From Paraburkholderia xenovorans LB400 (GTDB lineage Bacteria; Pseudomonadota; Gammaproteobacteria; Burkholderiales; Burkholderiaceae): a stretch of DNA of 64,000 bases. Position numbers and translations under genes: made by a program. Below the pieces are notes generated by a model that was not told the DNA's origin, made no database searches, and worked only from the letters and a program-made list of their open reading frames with translations. Shown piece after piece: positions 34,504-44,311 of this stretch (position 1 is the first letter of the stretch; every line of letters starts with the position of its first letter). The stretch is from NCBI RefSeq assembly GCF_000013645.1, contig NC_007953.1, positions 1,302,001 to 1,366,000 of the forward strand, given 5' to 3'.

Positions 34504-37500
34504 ATGATGCCGGGCAAAACTGCGTCGAAGGTCGACGGTTATCTCTTCCAGCAAGGCGTCGTATGCGCATTGCGTACGTTGGCGGGTGCCTGGTTCGTGA
34601 TGGCTGTCAGCGTTTCCCCCGCTCAAGCCGCCTGTGCGCCCGATGGCCAGGGCGGCATCACCAATAGCGGCGGCACCTGTTCGGTCGCCCCGCCCGTCAA
34701 CCGCATCACTGCAACCGGCAGTGGCACCACCACCGCACCCGGTGTCACGCTCGCCGTGCCGTATGGCATCGCCGTGACAGCATCGGGAGGGGCGTCGGTC
34801 AGCCTTGGCCGAAGCGACGCCGGCGGCGCGCCGGCGATTTCAGCTCTGAACGGCGGCGGCCTCACGGGCCTGTTTGCGACCGGGGTGTCCAGTACGATCA
34901 CGGCGGACAGTCTCGCCATCGGGCTTCCTTCGGGGGGCGGCAACGCGGCGGCGAGAGCAACCGCCGGCGGCCACATCACGTTCCTGAATAGCGCAAACAT
35001 CACCTTCGTACCTGGCGGCGGTGGCGGCACGGGCCTGCTGGCCGATGGCGCAGGCAGCCAGATTACCGGCACCAACGTCACCGTGGCAGGCGCGGGCGGC
35101 GGCGGGGATTATGTCGCACACAGCAACAACGGCGGGGATATCGCCTTGACCGGCGGCGCACTCAGCCTGAATTCCCCCGGCGGTGGCGGAGTGGCGGTGC
35201 TGTCGGAAAACGGCAGCACCTTCACCGGCGACGGCGTCGCCATCAGCGTGTCCGCTTCAGGGGGAGATGCCGCGGTGAAGTCGGTCGGCAACAGTCATGT
35301 TTCCCTGAGCGGCGGCTCCGTCACGCTGAACGGAACAAGCGGTGAGACCGGCTTGCTGGCACAAGGCGCGACGCTTACCGCCGTCGGCGTGCCTGTCAGC
35401 GTGACGGCCAGCCAGTCGTCCGCCGGCACCGTGCAGGGCGGCGGCACGCTCGCGATTACCGGCGGTTCGGTGACGGCGTCGGGCAGCGGCACGGTCGGGA
35501 TGCTCGTCAACGGAGCGGCGGGCGCGGCCAATACGCTCGCGCTCAACGATACGACCGTCACATCGACAGCCGACTCGCTGCATGTCGTGGGCGCGAATGC
35601 GAACATCACGGCGGCGGGATCCACCATCACCGACAACAACGGTGTGCTGCTCAGCACAACCGGATCTCCATCGACGACCACATTCGACGCGGGCGCGTCG
35701 ACACTTGGCGGAGCGATCACGACCGGTGCCGGCACCACGACGACCGTCACGCTGCACGACGATACCGACTGGACCGTCACGGGCAATTCCACGGCGACCA
35801 ACCTGACCAACAGCGCGAGCAATATCCACTTCACGGCGCCGGCCGACCCGAGCCAGGCCGCCAGCTACAAGACGCTCCAGGTGCAGAACTACACTGGCGC
35901 AGACGGCAACCTCCATCTCAACACGTTTCTCGGCAGCGACGACGCCCCGTCGGACAAACTGATCGTGAGCGGCGGCACCGCGACCGGCACGACAAATCTC
36001 ACGATCCACAACACGACCGGCCCAGGCGACATGACGGTGGCCGACGGCATCCAGGTCGTGCAAACCCTCAACGGCGGAACGACGGCATCCGATGCCTTCA
36101 CGCTGACCGGCAGATTACGCGCCGGAGCGTTCGACTACCTGCTGTTCCATGGCGGCATCGGCGGCAGCCGTCCCAATGACTGGTTTCTCCGCTCGAGCTT
36201 CGTCGTCCCCGAGTCGATCACACCGACGGTGCCATTGTCGCCGGCGACACCTTCGTCGCCACCTGGAGAGCCGGGTACACCTTCGTCGCCGCCCGGAGAG
36301 CCGGGAACGCCTTCGTCGCCGCCCGGACAACCGGGTACACCTTCGTCGCCACCAGGACAACCGGGTACACCTTCGTCGCCACCAGGACAGCCAGGTACAC
36401 CTTCGTCGCCACCAGGACAGCCGGGTACACCTTCGTCGCCACCAGGACAGCCAGGTGCACCTTCGTCGCCACCAGGACAGCCGGAAACCCCTTCGTCGCC
36501 CGGACAGCCCGGCGGCCAGACGACGCTGGACGTATCCCGGCCTTTTCCGGCCGACCCGCCAGCCAGCCCGCTACAGCCGGGCGTGACCTATCCGGTCATC
36601 GGGCCTGAACTCGCCACCTATGGCGTGGTCCAGCCGGTTGCCCGGCAGATGGGCTTCACGATGCTCGGCACGCTGCACGAGCGCATCGGCGACACGTTGA
36701 CGGCCGACAACGCCGGCCCTGACAGCGAAGGCTGGGGACATTCCGGCTGGGCACGCTTCTTCGGCCAGCAGATCGACAACCGCTACCAGGCGTTCGCCAG
36801 TCCCCGTGCCACCGGCCAACTGCTCGGCGTGCAGGCCGGGGTGGACGTCTGGCGCGGCAGCCTGATGCCCGGCCACCGCGATGTCGCCGGCGTCTACTTC
36901 GCCTACGGCAACAGCAACCTGGATGTGGACGGACTCGTCACGAACGCCACGGCCACTGCCTATCTCCTGGGCCGCACCGGCAAGCTGAATCTCGACGCCT
37001 ATTCCGGCGGCGCCTACTGGACCCATTACGGCCCCGGCGGCTGGTATCTGGACCTGGTGCTGCAAGGCACGTCCTACCAGGGCGAGGCGACGACGCAGTC
37101 GGCCAGGCTGCCGACCACGGGCGACGGTTTCGTCACCTCGCTGGAGGCCGGCTATCCGGTGCCGCTGCCACTCGGCCCCCGCTTCGTGCTGGAGCCGCAG
37201 ATCCAGGTGCTGTGGCAGCGGGTCAGCTTCGACCAGGAAAACGATGGTCTGGGCCCGGTCGACCTCGGCTCAACCACCGGCACCACCGGACGGCTCGGCT
37301 TGCGGGGCCAGTGGACCATCGACGGTGACCACGGCCAGGTGTGGCAACCGTATGGCCGCGTCAATCTGTGGCACGACTGGGGCGGGCGCGCGACAACCCT
37401 GTTTGGCGTCGATCAGGTGCCGCTGCGGGACGCAGCAACGCGGCTGGAGTTCGCAGCCGGCGTTACCGCGAAGGCAACTCTTCGTCTGAGTCTCTATGCT

Positions 37501-37590
37501 CAGGCCGGGTATCAGTTCGCTGTGGGAGCCGGTGAAAATAGCCGGCGGCAGGGGGTGCAGGGCAATCTCGGGCTCCGGTACACCTGGTGA
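34504..37590 (+). CDS. Autotransporter with pertactin-like C-terminal barrel
   Basis: This 1028-residue protein (start 34504) is a type V autotransporter. A signal peptide (ending SPAQA) precedes a Gly/Thr/Ser-rich passenger of beta-helix-like repeats (for example GGGTGLLADGAGSQITGT). A proline-rich tandem repeat follows, then a roughly 300-residue C-terminal outer-membrane barrel ending GNLGLRYTW. GWARFFGQQIDNRYQ and LEFAAGVTAKATL are typical barrel motifs. The start with GAGGG 7 nt upstream is preferred; ATG 34441 is also in frame. Role in adhesion is likely but not shown. Confidence 0.85.
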   Translation: MMPGKTASKVDGYLFQQGVVCALRTLAGAWFVMAVSVSPAQAACAPDGQGGITNSGGTCSVAPPVNRITATGSGTTTAPGVTLAVPYGIAVTASGGASVSLGRSDAGGAPAISALNGGGLTGLFATGVSSTITADSLAIGLPSGGGNAAARATAGGHITFLNSANITFVPGGGGGTGLLADGAGSQITGTNVTVAGAGGGGDYVAHSNNGGDIALTGGALSLNSPGGGGVAVLSENGSTFTGDGVAISVSASGGDAAVKSVGNSHVSLSGGSVTLNGTSGETGLLAQGATLTAVGVPVSVTASQSSAGTVQGGGTLAITGGSVTASGSGTVGMLVNGAAGAANTLALNDTTVTSTADSLHVVGANANITAAGSTITDNNGVLLSTTGSPSTTTFDAGASTLGGAITTGAGTTTTVTLHDDTDWTVTGNSTATNLTNSASNIHFTAPADPSQAASYKTLQVQNYTGADGNLHLNTFLGSDDAPSDKLIVSGGTATGTTNLTIHNTTGPGDMTVADGIQVVQTLNGGTTASDAFTLTGRLRAGAFDYLLFHGGIGGSRPNDWFLRSSFVVPESITPTVPLSPATPSSPPGEPGTPSSPPGEPGTPSSPPGQPGTPSSPPGQPGTPSSPPGQPGTPSSPPGQPGTPSSPPGQPGAPSSPPGQPETPSSPGQPGGQTTLDVSRPFPADPPASPLQPGVTYPVIGPELATYGVVQPVARQMGFTMLGTLHERIGDTLTADNAGPDSEGWGHSGWARFFGQQIDNRYQAFASPRATGQLLGVQAGVDVWRGSLMPGHRDVAGVYFAYGNSNLDVDGLVTNATATAYLLGRTGKLNLDAYSGGAYWTHYGPGGWYLDLVLQGTSYQGEATTQSARLPTTGDGFVTSLEAGYPVPLPLGPRFVLEPQIQVLWQRVSFDQENDGLGPVDLGSTTGTTGRLGLRGQWTIDGDHGQVWQPYGRVNLWHDWGGRATTLFGVDQVPLRDAATRLEFAAGVTAKATLRLSLYAQAGYQFAVGAGENSRRQGVQGNLGLRYTW
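36247..36513 (+). repeat. 30-bp tandem repeat encoding TPSSPPGQPG units
   Basis: Eight 30-bp units and one 27-bp unit encode TPSSPPGEPG/TPSSPPGQPG, with the last two variant (APSSPPGQPE, TPSSPGQPG). The stretch joins the passenger to the beta barrel. Near-identical DNA copies imply recent slippage or recombination and likely length variation between strains. Confidence 0.9.
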
Positions 37591-37691
37591 TCGCGATCGC
37601 AACCGATCACCCGAACAGATCCCCTGAACTGCGGACGAACTTCTTCGTTCGGGTCCGAATCGACGCGCCGGCGCCGGGCCACGCGCGCTTT

Positions 37692-37717
37692 GCAGGCCAG
37701 CAAGATTCCGGGCCTGC
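37692..37717. terminator. Inverted repeat between convergent genes, possible terminator
   Basis: GCAGGCC and GGCCTGC form a 7-bp stem with a 12-nt loop between the ends of the autotransporter (37590) and histidine kinase (37724) genes. No T-tract follows, so this is only a candidate. Confidence 0.25.
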
Positions 37718-37723
37718 CAGCAA

Positions 37724-40120
37724 TTAACGGCCGGCAGCGTGCAATGCGCGCTGAATCGCCCGAAGCACATCGTCAAGCTCGTTCACCGCGTAGGGCTTGC
37801 GCAATCTGTTGTGTGAGAAGTCGAACAACACGTTGTCCGGCAATTCGTCTCCTGATGCAAACACCACGTGCAGACGCGGATGCACCGCCACCGCCTGTTT
37901 CGCGAGTTCGATCCCGGAGGCGCCGGGCAGGTTCAGATCAGTCAGCAGGACATCGAAGCGCCTGGCGCGCAGCCGCTCCATCGCCTGCGTCGCGTCGGTG
38001 GCCTTCGCGGCATCGTGGCCGAGCATCTGGAGAATTTCACAGGCCGCATCCAGAGAGTCGGTGTCGTCTTCGGCCACGAGGATATGCAATGGTCCTTCCG
38101 GCACCGGGACTGCACCGGCTTGCACGGTGTCGCCACTGCCGGCGGTCGCGGCAATCGCTTCCCCGGGTGTGCCGAGAATGTAGCGCAGCTTGTGGGCCAG
38201 TTCTTCCTGACTATAGGGCTTGCTGAGCAGTTCGACACCGGCGTCCAGCCGTCCTGCATGCACGATCGCATTCTGCGTATAGCCGGAGGTGAACAGGATT
38301 TTCAGGTGCGGCAGCAGCAACGCAGCCTGGCGGGCCATTTCAGGACTGCGCAGCGGACCGGGCATGACGACGTCCGTGAACAGCACGTCGATGTGAATGC
38401 CGCTACGCAGCACGGTCAGCGCCTGCTCCGCATTGTCGGCCTTGAGAACGGAATAACCCAGTTCCGTCAGCATATCGACGACCGTCGACTGAACGTTCGC
38501 GTCGTCTTCCACCACCAGGATGGTCTCGCGGCCGCCCACCTTCACCGGGTGCTCGTGTCTTGCCAGCAGATCGACTGCGGTATCCATGGATCTCGGCAGA
38601 TAGATCCGGACCGTCGTGCCATGCCCCACTTCGCTGTAGATCCTGATGTGTCCGCCGCTCTGCTTGACGAAGCCATAAGCCATGCTCAGGCCGAGCCCCG
38701 TGCCCTGCCCCTCCGGCTTGGTCGTGAAGAATGGATCGAAGGCACGCTCGACGATCTCCGGCGGCATGCCGATGCCCGTGTCCGTCACTCCCAGCATGAC
38801 GTACTGCCCCGCGGGCACGTCCGATAGTGGCCGCACGTACCGGTCGTCCAGCATTGCGTTGGCCAGTTCAATGGTGAGACGGCCGCCTCCGGGCATCGCG
38901 TCGCGCGCGTTGATCGCCAGGTTCAGCAACACATTTTCAAGCTGGTGGGTGTCCACCAGCGTATTCCATAGTCCGGCGGCAACGACCGTTTCGACATTGA
39001 TCGTCTCGCCGAGCGCGCGGGCGAGCATGCTGTCCGTCCCGCGCACCATCGCGGCCAGGTTGACGACAACGGGGCGCAACGCCTGGCGCCGGCCAAATGC
39101 GAGAAGTTGCGACGCCAGTTTGGCGCCGCGCTCGACGGCATCGATGGCGTGAGCGAGCCGCTCCCTGCTCCAGACGTCCCGGCTATGCCTGTTTTCGAGT
39201 AGTTCGAGATTGCCTCGCAGCACCTGCAATACGTTGTTGAAGTCGTGGGCGACGCCGCCCGTCAGCTTGCCGATCGCTTCCATTTTTTGCGCCTGGAACA
39301 GCGCGGCCTGGGTCTTTTCCAGAAGCTCGTGCGCCTGACGGCGCTCGGTGATGTCCTGCGTGATCTTCGCGAAGCCGAGCAACGTGCCGTCGTCTTCGTA
39401 GATTGCATCGATCACCACATGGGCCCAGAAGGTCGTCCCGTCGCTGCGGACCCGCCAGCCTTCCGCCTCGAAGCGACCGTCGCGGGCCGCGGCTTGCAGA
39501 CCGCGCTGCGGCAAGCCGGCCGCGGCGTCTTCCGGCGTATAGAAGCGGGAAAAATGAGAACCGACGATCTCTTCCTCGGTGTAGCCCTTGATCCGCCGCG
39601 CGCCGCTGTTCCAGTTCGTCACGCAGCCTTCGGGCGAGAGCATGAAGATCGCGTAATCCGTCACGCCCTGCACCAGCAGCCGGAAACGCCGTTCGCTTTC
39701 AATCACGGCCTCGTGTGACCGGCGGTTCTCGCTCACATCGCGCACTACCTGTACCGCTCCGCTGAACTCGCCCCGCCGGTCGCGAAGGGCGGTAGTCACC
39801 ACGCTTGCCCAGAACGTCCCGCCATCCCCGCGCTGGCGCCATCCTTCCGAGTCGTGACGTCCGTGGCGCCGGGCGCTCTCCATCACTGCTTCGGGGATGC
39901 CGTCCCGGCGGTCGTCATCGGTGTAGAGAACGGAGAAATGCTGCCCGATGATTTCCGCCGGCCGGTAGCCCTCGATCCGGATACCACCCTCGTTCCAGCT
40001 GGCAATCCTGCCGTCGGTCGTGATACGAAAAACGGAGTAGTCCACAGTGGACGCAACCCATTGCCGGGCCCAGTCGTCGTTGGCCTCCCATTGCGTGGCG
40101 TCCGGTGCCTGCGCTGTCAT
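37724..40120 (-). CDS. Soluble hybrid histidine kinase: PAS-PAS-HisKA-HATPase-REC-REC
   Basis: This 798-residue protein has two PAS domains (about 15-130 and 145-260), a HisKA box with His292 (GGVAHDFNNVL), an HATPase domain (NLAINARDAM, GQGTGLGLSM), and two receiver domains with ILVVEDD and TDVVMPG, then ILVAEDD and TDLNLPG. No transmembrane segment is seen, so the signal is probably cytoplasmic, sensed by the PAS domains. The start at 40120 (MTAQAPDA) has AGGA 8 nt upstream; 40147 and 40180 are also in frame. No separate response regulator is adjacent, so phosphotransfer partners are elsewhere. Confidence 0.85.
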   Translation of the reverse strand: MTAQAPDATQWEANDDWARQWVASTVDYSVFRITTDGRIASWNEGGIRIEGYRPAEIIGQHFSVLYTDDDRRDGIPEAVMESARRHGRHDSEGWRQRGDGGTFWASVVTTALRDRRGEFSGAVQVVRDVSENRRSHEAVIESERRFRLLVQGVTDYAIFMLSPEGCVTNWNSGARRIKGYTEEEIVGSHFSRFYTPEDAAAGLPQRGLQAAARDGRFEAEGWRVRSDGTTFWAHVVIDAIYEDDGTLLGFAKITQDITERRQAHELLEKTQAALFQAQKMEAIGKLTGGVAHDFNNVLQVLRGNLELLENRHSRDVWSRERLAHAIDAVERGAKLASQLLAFGRRQALRPVVVNLAAMVRGTDSMLARALGETINVETVVAAGLWNTLVDTHQLENVLLNLAINARDAMPGGGRLTIELANAMLDDRYVRPLSDVPAGQYVMLGVTDTGIGMPPEIVERAFDPFFTTKPEGQGTGLGLSMAYGFVKQSGGHIRIYSEVGHGTTVRIYLPRSMDTAVDLLARHEHPVKVGGRETILVVEDDANVQSTVVDMLTELGYSVLKADNAEQALTVLRSGIHIDVLFTDVVMPGPLRSPEMARQAALLLPHLKILFTSGYTQNAIVHAGRLDAGVELLSKPYSQEELAHKLRYILGTPGEAIAATAGSGDTVQAGAVPVPEGPLHILVAEDDTDSLDAACEILQMLGHDAAKATDATQAMERLRARRFDVLLTDLNLPGASGIELAKQAVAVHPRLHVVFASGDELPDNVLFDFSHNRLRKPYAVNELDDVLRAIQRALHAAGR

Positions 40121-40665
40121 TCGTACATTCCTATTCTGCGTATCCATGTCGAGCGGACCCGCCTTCACCGCGCGGGGCAAACCGGGCGGCCCGCATAGCG
40201 ATCGATTCTATCAGTGCGCGTTCTGCCCATGATCGGATCAAAAGTTGCCCGGTCTGGCCGCCACGGGTGACGAGAGATGACGATCGGGGTGTCGCTGACC
40301 CAATGAGACTCCACAGCCTGATCAGGGCGACCCGCCCCGATAGATGATCTTACAAGTGTTCCTGTTACGATTACATACCCCATGGCGTAGCCGGATCCGG
40401 GCGCCGGCCGCAGAACATCACGGCAGTCTCCACGGCCCAGGACGAACAGGTTCGAGATCGGCCGAGCGGGCATGGCGCGATACGTGGTACGTGGTACCTG
40501 ATACGCGAGCCGGTTCCGCTTCAGCAAGATCGCATGCGCCTATCCCCGCGCCATTTTCGTGCGGATAGCCAGCGGCGCTGCATCCGCTGCATCGATAGCG
40601 CGCCGACGCGGCGCCGGCATTGCGCTCGTCGTCCCAGACCCGAACCTGCCCGAAAAAATTCTTCC
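40121..40665. other. 545-nt divergent intergenic region
   Basis: It separates the histidine kinase and a membrane protein gene transcribed the other way. Short repeats (ACGTGGT twice near 40484-40498) are present. No gene was recognised and no clear promoter seen. Confidence 0.4.
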
Positions 40666-41433
40666 ATGCGCAACCTCGATTTCAGTTCCTGGCAAGCCCT
40701 GCTCTCCACGCTCGTCGGGTTGGCCGTTATCACGTTGATCGGCGTCGGTATCCGGTTGCTGCTTATGCAGACGGTGCAACAGCGACGCGAGCGCGAAAAC
40801 CGGCAGGTAAACGAGCGGCTTCGCACGCTCATTGCCGCGTACAAGACGCTTGGCGGTTCGTTCACTGGCAATCTCTCGGTCGATCCCGCTCATCTGCGCG
40901 ACCTGAAGCGCGCCTCGATGGCCGTTCCGGCCGTTGCGTCAGCCCTACTCGACGCGTCTGGCGGCGATGCCCCGCTGCAAGGCGAGGCCGCCGTGAGCGC
41001 AAGCGATCCGGGTGGCTCTGACCGGTCCCGGCGCATCCGGGACGCCGTCGAGGCCGCGCTCGCTGACATCCTCCTGCTAGGCACCGAGGAACAGGTACGG
41101 CTCGCGGCTCAAGCCGCGCTGGAGATGACCCAGGGCAAGCCCATTCATACGGCGGAACTGGTCGTCTCGCTGCGCGATTTCATCCGCGAAGTGCTCGATC
41201 TCGATCCGGTGCCGCGCAGCCTGGCGATTCCCGTGCAAGGCCCCGCGCGGCCATCGGGCGCGAGGGGCAAGGACGGCGGACGCGAAGGAGGCGGCGCGCC
41301 GGGCGGCAAGACGGGCGGCGGGGGAGGAGGAGGTGGTGGTGGCGCCGGTGGGATGGGCGGCGCCAGTGGTGCGCGGCCCGACGACGGTCTGGCGCCTCAA
41401 GCCGACGACAATGATGCGCATCACGGCCAGTAG
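40666..41433 (+). CDS. Single-pass membrane protein with Gly-rich C-terminus, unknown function
   Basis: This 255-residue protein has one N-terminal transmembrane segment (about residues 10-30), then a charged QQRRERENRQVNERLRTLI helix, a helical domain with EEQVRLAAQAALEMTQGK, and a low-complexity Gly tail with a run of about 11 glycines (near 41310-41360). The start at 40666 fits the membrane segment. No enzyme motif is seen. It looks like a conserved Burkholderia-type protein of unknown role. No operon partner is clear. Confidence 0.6.
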   Translation: MRNLDFSSWQALLSTLVGLAVITLIGVGIRLLLMQTVQQRRERENRQVNERLRTLIAAYKTLGGSFTGNLSVDPAHLRDLKRASMAVPAVASALLDASGGDAPLQGEAAVSASDPGGSDRSRRIRDAVEAALADILLLGTEEQVRLAAQAALEMTQGKPIHTAELVVSLRDFIREVLDLDPVPRSLAIPVQGPARPSGARGKDGGREGGGAPGGKTGGGGGGGGGGAGGMGGASGARPDDGLAPQADDNDAHHGQ

Positions 41434-41803
41434 GGCGGCAGGATGCTGGTGGCGGTAGAGAAAGGAAACCTGGCCGCTTGCGGTTTCGCCCCGCCATCCG
41501 ATGGCAGCCGGGATTTCGCGCGCTGTTCTATCAACCGACCGTCGAAACGCAAACGCCTGCTGCAATATGGCAGGGGCGCGCCCACCACCGAACATGATGC
41601 AGCCCTTAACAGAAGTGCATCACACCCTCTAACGTTTCTGCTCGTGGGCGCATGACTCGCCGCGACCGGCGGCACCCCGTACGATCTCGCGGCGGGTCTC
41701 GTGCTGCCCATTGCCCGCGCGCAGGCACAGGTTATGCACATTTTCAAGGCCACCATTGATGGCCATCGTCCGAATCGCACTGAAGACGCAGGAGAAAACT
41801 CAC
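41434..41803. other. 370-nt intergenic region, no gene recognised
   Basis: It lies between the membrane protein and the DUF2795 gene. A 70-codon frame at 41443-41655 has no similarity and no ribosome-binding site. Nothing else was seen. Confidence 0.4.
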
Positions 41804-42037
41804 ATGTCACAGCATCCAGCTCACTCCCAGGATCAACGTCATCCAGGCCAACCCAATCCCGCCGATATTCAGAAGGCGCTTGCCGGGATCGATTATCCGA
41901 CGACGCGTGAAAAGCTCGCCGCCAAGGCACGACAGAACCATGCGAATACCGACATTGTCGACTTGATCGAACGCCTGCCGGATCACAATTACGACAGCCC
42001 GGCCGCGGTATCGAAACAGATTTCCCGCACTCAATAG
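41804..42037 (+). CDS. DUF2795 domain protein
   Basis: This 77-residue protein matches the DUF2795 family in its central part (IQKALAGIDYPTTREKLAAK and IVDLIERLPDHNYDSPAAV). The ATG at 41804 has GGAG 9 nt upstream. Function unknown; such small proteins are common in Burkholderiales. It faces the PCMT-Ere gene convergently. Confidence 0.75.
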   Translation: MSQHPAHSQDQRHPGQPNPADIQKALAGIDYPTTREKLAAKARQNHANTDIVDLIERLPDHNYDSPAAVSKQISRTQ

Positions 42038-42256
42038 AAACCGCCGGCACGGCCCACTCGCGGTGTCCGTCGTGCCCACCGCGCCCCGGGGCGTCCGCGA
42101 TTGTCGTTCCACGTGCGGACGCTTCCTGCCCGCGATGGGCGGCCTCTCATGTTAGTTGAAGTGGGAATACCGATGATTGCGGCGATCTTCCTTCAGACCA
42201 ATGCCGGGTTCAAAACCCGCGCCATCGGAGCCTGCGAAGAACACGGCGAGCGGCGC

Positions 42257-44311
42257 TCACACGCCAAACGGGAAGGTCTCGGCGGCCCCTTCGCTGGCTG
42301 CGGCGGGCAAAGCCGTGACAGCGTTGGTGCGATCGAACCAGACCAGCGCGTCGAATTGACTTGCGAGCGACGCCTCGACATAGTGGCTGTAGTGTTCCGT
42401 ATCGGGCCAGTAGATCACGCCGATGAACCGCTCCAGCAGCGGCCCCTGCAAGCGTTCGCGTAACGCGTCGTGGACCTTCGGACGAAGGTCGAGCAGGAAC
42501 CGGGGAAGTCCGGTGCCATGCATCCAGTACTCGTAACTGTCCTCGTGCGACGGCCGCACGGTCTTCACCTCCATCGGACCGCCCCACTCCGTCGCCGCGG
42601 CCACTGTGCCGTGATGCGTGGAAAAACCAATCAGCGCTGCCGCATCGCCGAAATGCGCGCGGCACAGTTGACCGAGGTTGATCTCGTCCTGCACCTGTCC
42701 CATTGCCGTGGCGCTCGCGTCGCCAATATGCGAGTTATGCGCCCACACCACGAGGCGCGCGCCGGGCCCGCGACTGTCGAGCGTATGGCGCAACGTTTCG
42801 AACATGTGCGTGTCGCGCAGATTCCAGCTCTGCGATCCACCGTAATACATCGCGCGGTAATAGTGTTCGGCCACGGCGACCAGCCGCGCATTCTGTGCAG
42901 CGTCGAGGAACCGCTCGCCGTCCGCATGCGAGTAATCAAGGCGTTTTTTCAGCAGATCGCCGAGTTGCGCGACAACGTGTTCCTCGCAATGCGCATAGGT
43001 GCCGTTCACGGCCGCGCGGCCGTACACCGAAGGGTTTTTCTGCCATGGGCCGAGGCATCCGTATCGCTCGCGGGCAATCCTCGCCGCGTACGGGTCGACA
43101 CTGTCCAGATAGCGCAGTACGGCGGCGATCGACTCGGACAGGCTGTAAATGTCCAGCCCAAAAAAGCGCGCCTGCCGATCAGCGGGCAACCGGCTATTGC
43201 GCGAGCGAAGCCACGCCACCAGCGCCATGAAATCCGTATTGCGCCACATCCAGCTGGGAAAGCGCTGAAACGGCGCGGTGCCGTCAACCGGCGGCGGACG
43301 ATGGCGGATATGCCGGTCGATCATCGCGGCGTCGGGCCAGTCCGCCTCGAGCGCAATCGTCGAGAAACCGTGCCGCTCGACAAGGCGCCGCGTGATCGCC
43401 GCCCGCGCGCGATAGAACTCCGACGTGCCATGGCTCGCCTCGCCAAGGAGCACGACGCGCTTGTCGGCAAAACGGTCGAAAAACGGCGCGAATTCGTTGG
43501 AATCGATCTCGGGCAGCGCTTCGGCCGCGTCGCGGATCGCGATCTCCAGCGGCAGCGGCACGCGCGCCTGCGAACGCTCCGCTGAGGTGGCAAAGCCGGC
43601 CTCGGCGGCAAGGGCGGTCGGGGCGATCGGGGCGGCGCGCGACATACGCGGCTCGGCGTCCAGTTCAGGCCAGCCGTCATCACCGACCAGCGGGACGAAT
43701 CGCACGTCTCCCAACACACGCTCTTCGTAGTCCTGCTCGCCCCGACGCACGATCTTCACCAGCCGCTGCCGGTTTGGCTCGGGGCCGACCGGCATGATGA
43801 GGCGACCGCCGGGCGCAAGCTGCGAACATAACGCATGGGGCACGCGCGGACCGCCAGCGGCTGCGATGATCGCATCGTAAGGCGCGTGTTCCGCGAGGCC
43901 GGCCGTGCCGTCGCCATGATGCACCACCACGTTCGTATATCCCAGTCTCGCCAATCGGTCCTGGGCCGTATCGGCCAGCGCGGCGTCGCGTTCGATCGAA
44001 TCCACCCGCGCGGCTATTTCCCCAGCGACCGCCGCAGCGTAGCCAGAGCCCGTGCCGATATCCAGCACATGGTCGCCGGGATGAAGCTGCGCGGCCTCGA
44101 GCATTTTCGCCACGATGACCGGTTGCGAAATCGACTGCTCGTTTTCGAGAGGCAACGGCGTGTCGTCGTAAGCGAATTCGCGTAGTTCGGCTGGCACGAA
44201 CGCATCGCGCGGCACGCGTCGCATCGCGGCGAGCAGGTGGGGATCGCGCACCCCACGGCGCACGATCTGTCGTTCGACCATCCACTCGCGCGCCACGCTC
44301 GAATCGGTCAT
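42257..44311 (-). CDS. Fusion of protein-L-isoaspartate O-methyltransferase and erythromycin-esterase-like domain
   Basis: This 684-residue protein has two domains. Residues 1-215 are a PCMT-type SAM methyltransferase: LPLENEQSISQPVIVAKML and DIGTGSGYAAAVAGEIA (SAM motif), which repairs isoaspartyl residues. Residues about 230-684 belong to the erythromycin esterase family: LGEASHGTSEFY with the catalytic His, ALEADWPDA with Glu, and WAHNSHIGD. The start at 44311 (MTDSS) has GGAGG 6 nt upstream. Both domains retain their key residues by eye. A protein-repair or damage role is plausible; macrolide hydrolysis should not be assumed from the domain alone. Confidence 0.85.
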   Translation of the reverse strand: MTDSSVAREWMVERQIVRRGVRDPHLLAAMRRVPRDAFVPAELREFAYDDTPLPLENEQSISQPVIVAKMLEAAQLHPGDHVLDIGTGSGYAAAVAGEIAARVDSIERDAALADTAQDRLARLGYTNVVVHHGDGTAGLAEHAPYDAIIAAAGGPRVPHALCSQLAPGGRLIMPVGPEPNRQRLVKIVRRGEQDYEERVLGDVRFVPLVGDDGWPELDAEPRMSRAAPIAPTALAAEAGFATSAERSQARVPLPLEIAIRDAAEALPEIDSNEFAPFFDRFADKRVVLLGEASHGTSEFYRARAAITRRLVERHGFSTIALEADWPDAAMIDRHIRHRPPPVDGTAPFQRFPSWMWRNTDFMALVAWLRSRNSRLPADRQARFFGLDIYSLSESIAAVLRYLDSVDPYAARIARERYGCLGPWQKNPSVYGRAAVNGTYAHCEEHVVAQLGDLLKKRLDYSHADGERFLDAAQNARLVAVAEHYYRAMYYGGSQSWNLRDTHMFETLRHTLDSRGPGARLVVWAHNSHIGDASATAMGQVQDEINLGQLCRAHFGDAAALIGFSTHHGTVAAATEWGGPMEVKTVRPSHEDSYEYWMHGTGLPRFLLDLRPKVHDALRERLQGPLLERFIGVIYWPDTEHYSHYVEASLASQFDALVWFDRTNAVTALPAAASEGAAETFPFGV

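Noticed and set aside
36247..36513. A repeat array that could look like a CRISPR
   Set aside because: The units are adjacent with no spacers and lie in frame inside the autotransporter; no cas gene is present.
42257..44311. Calling the fusion a macrolide-resistance gene
   Set aside because: Domain similarity alone does not show macrolide hydrolysis, and fusion to PCMT points to another role.
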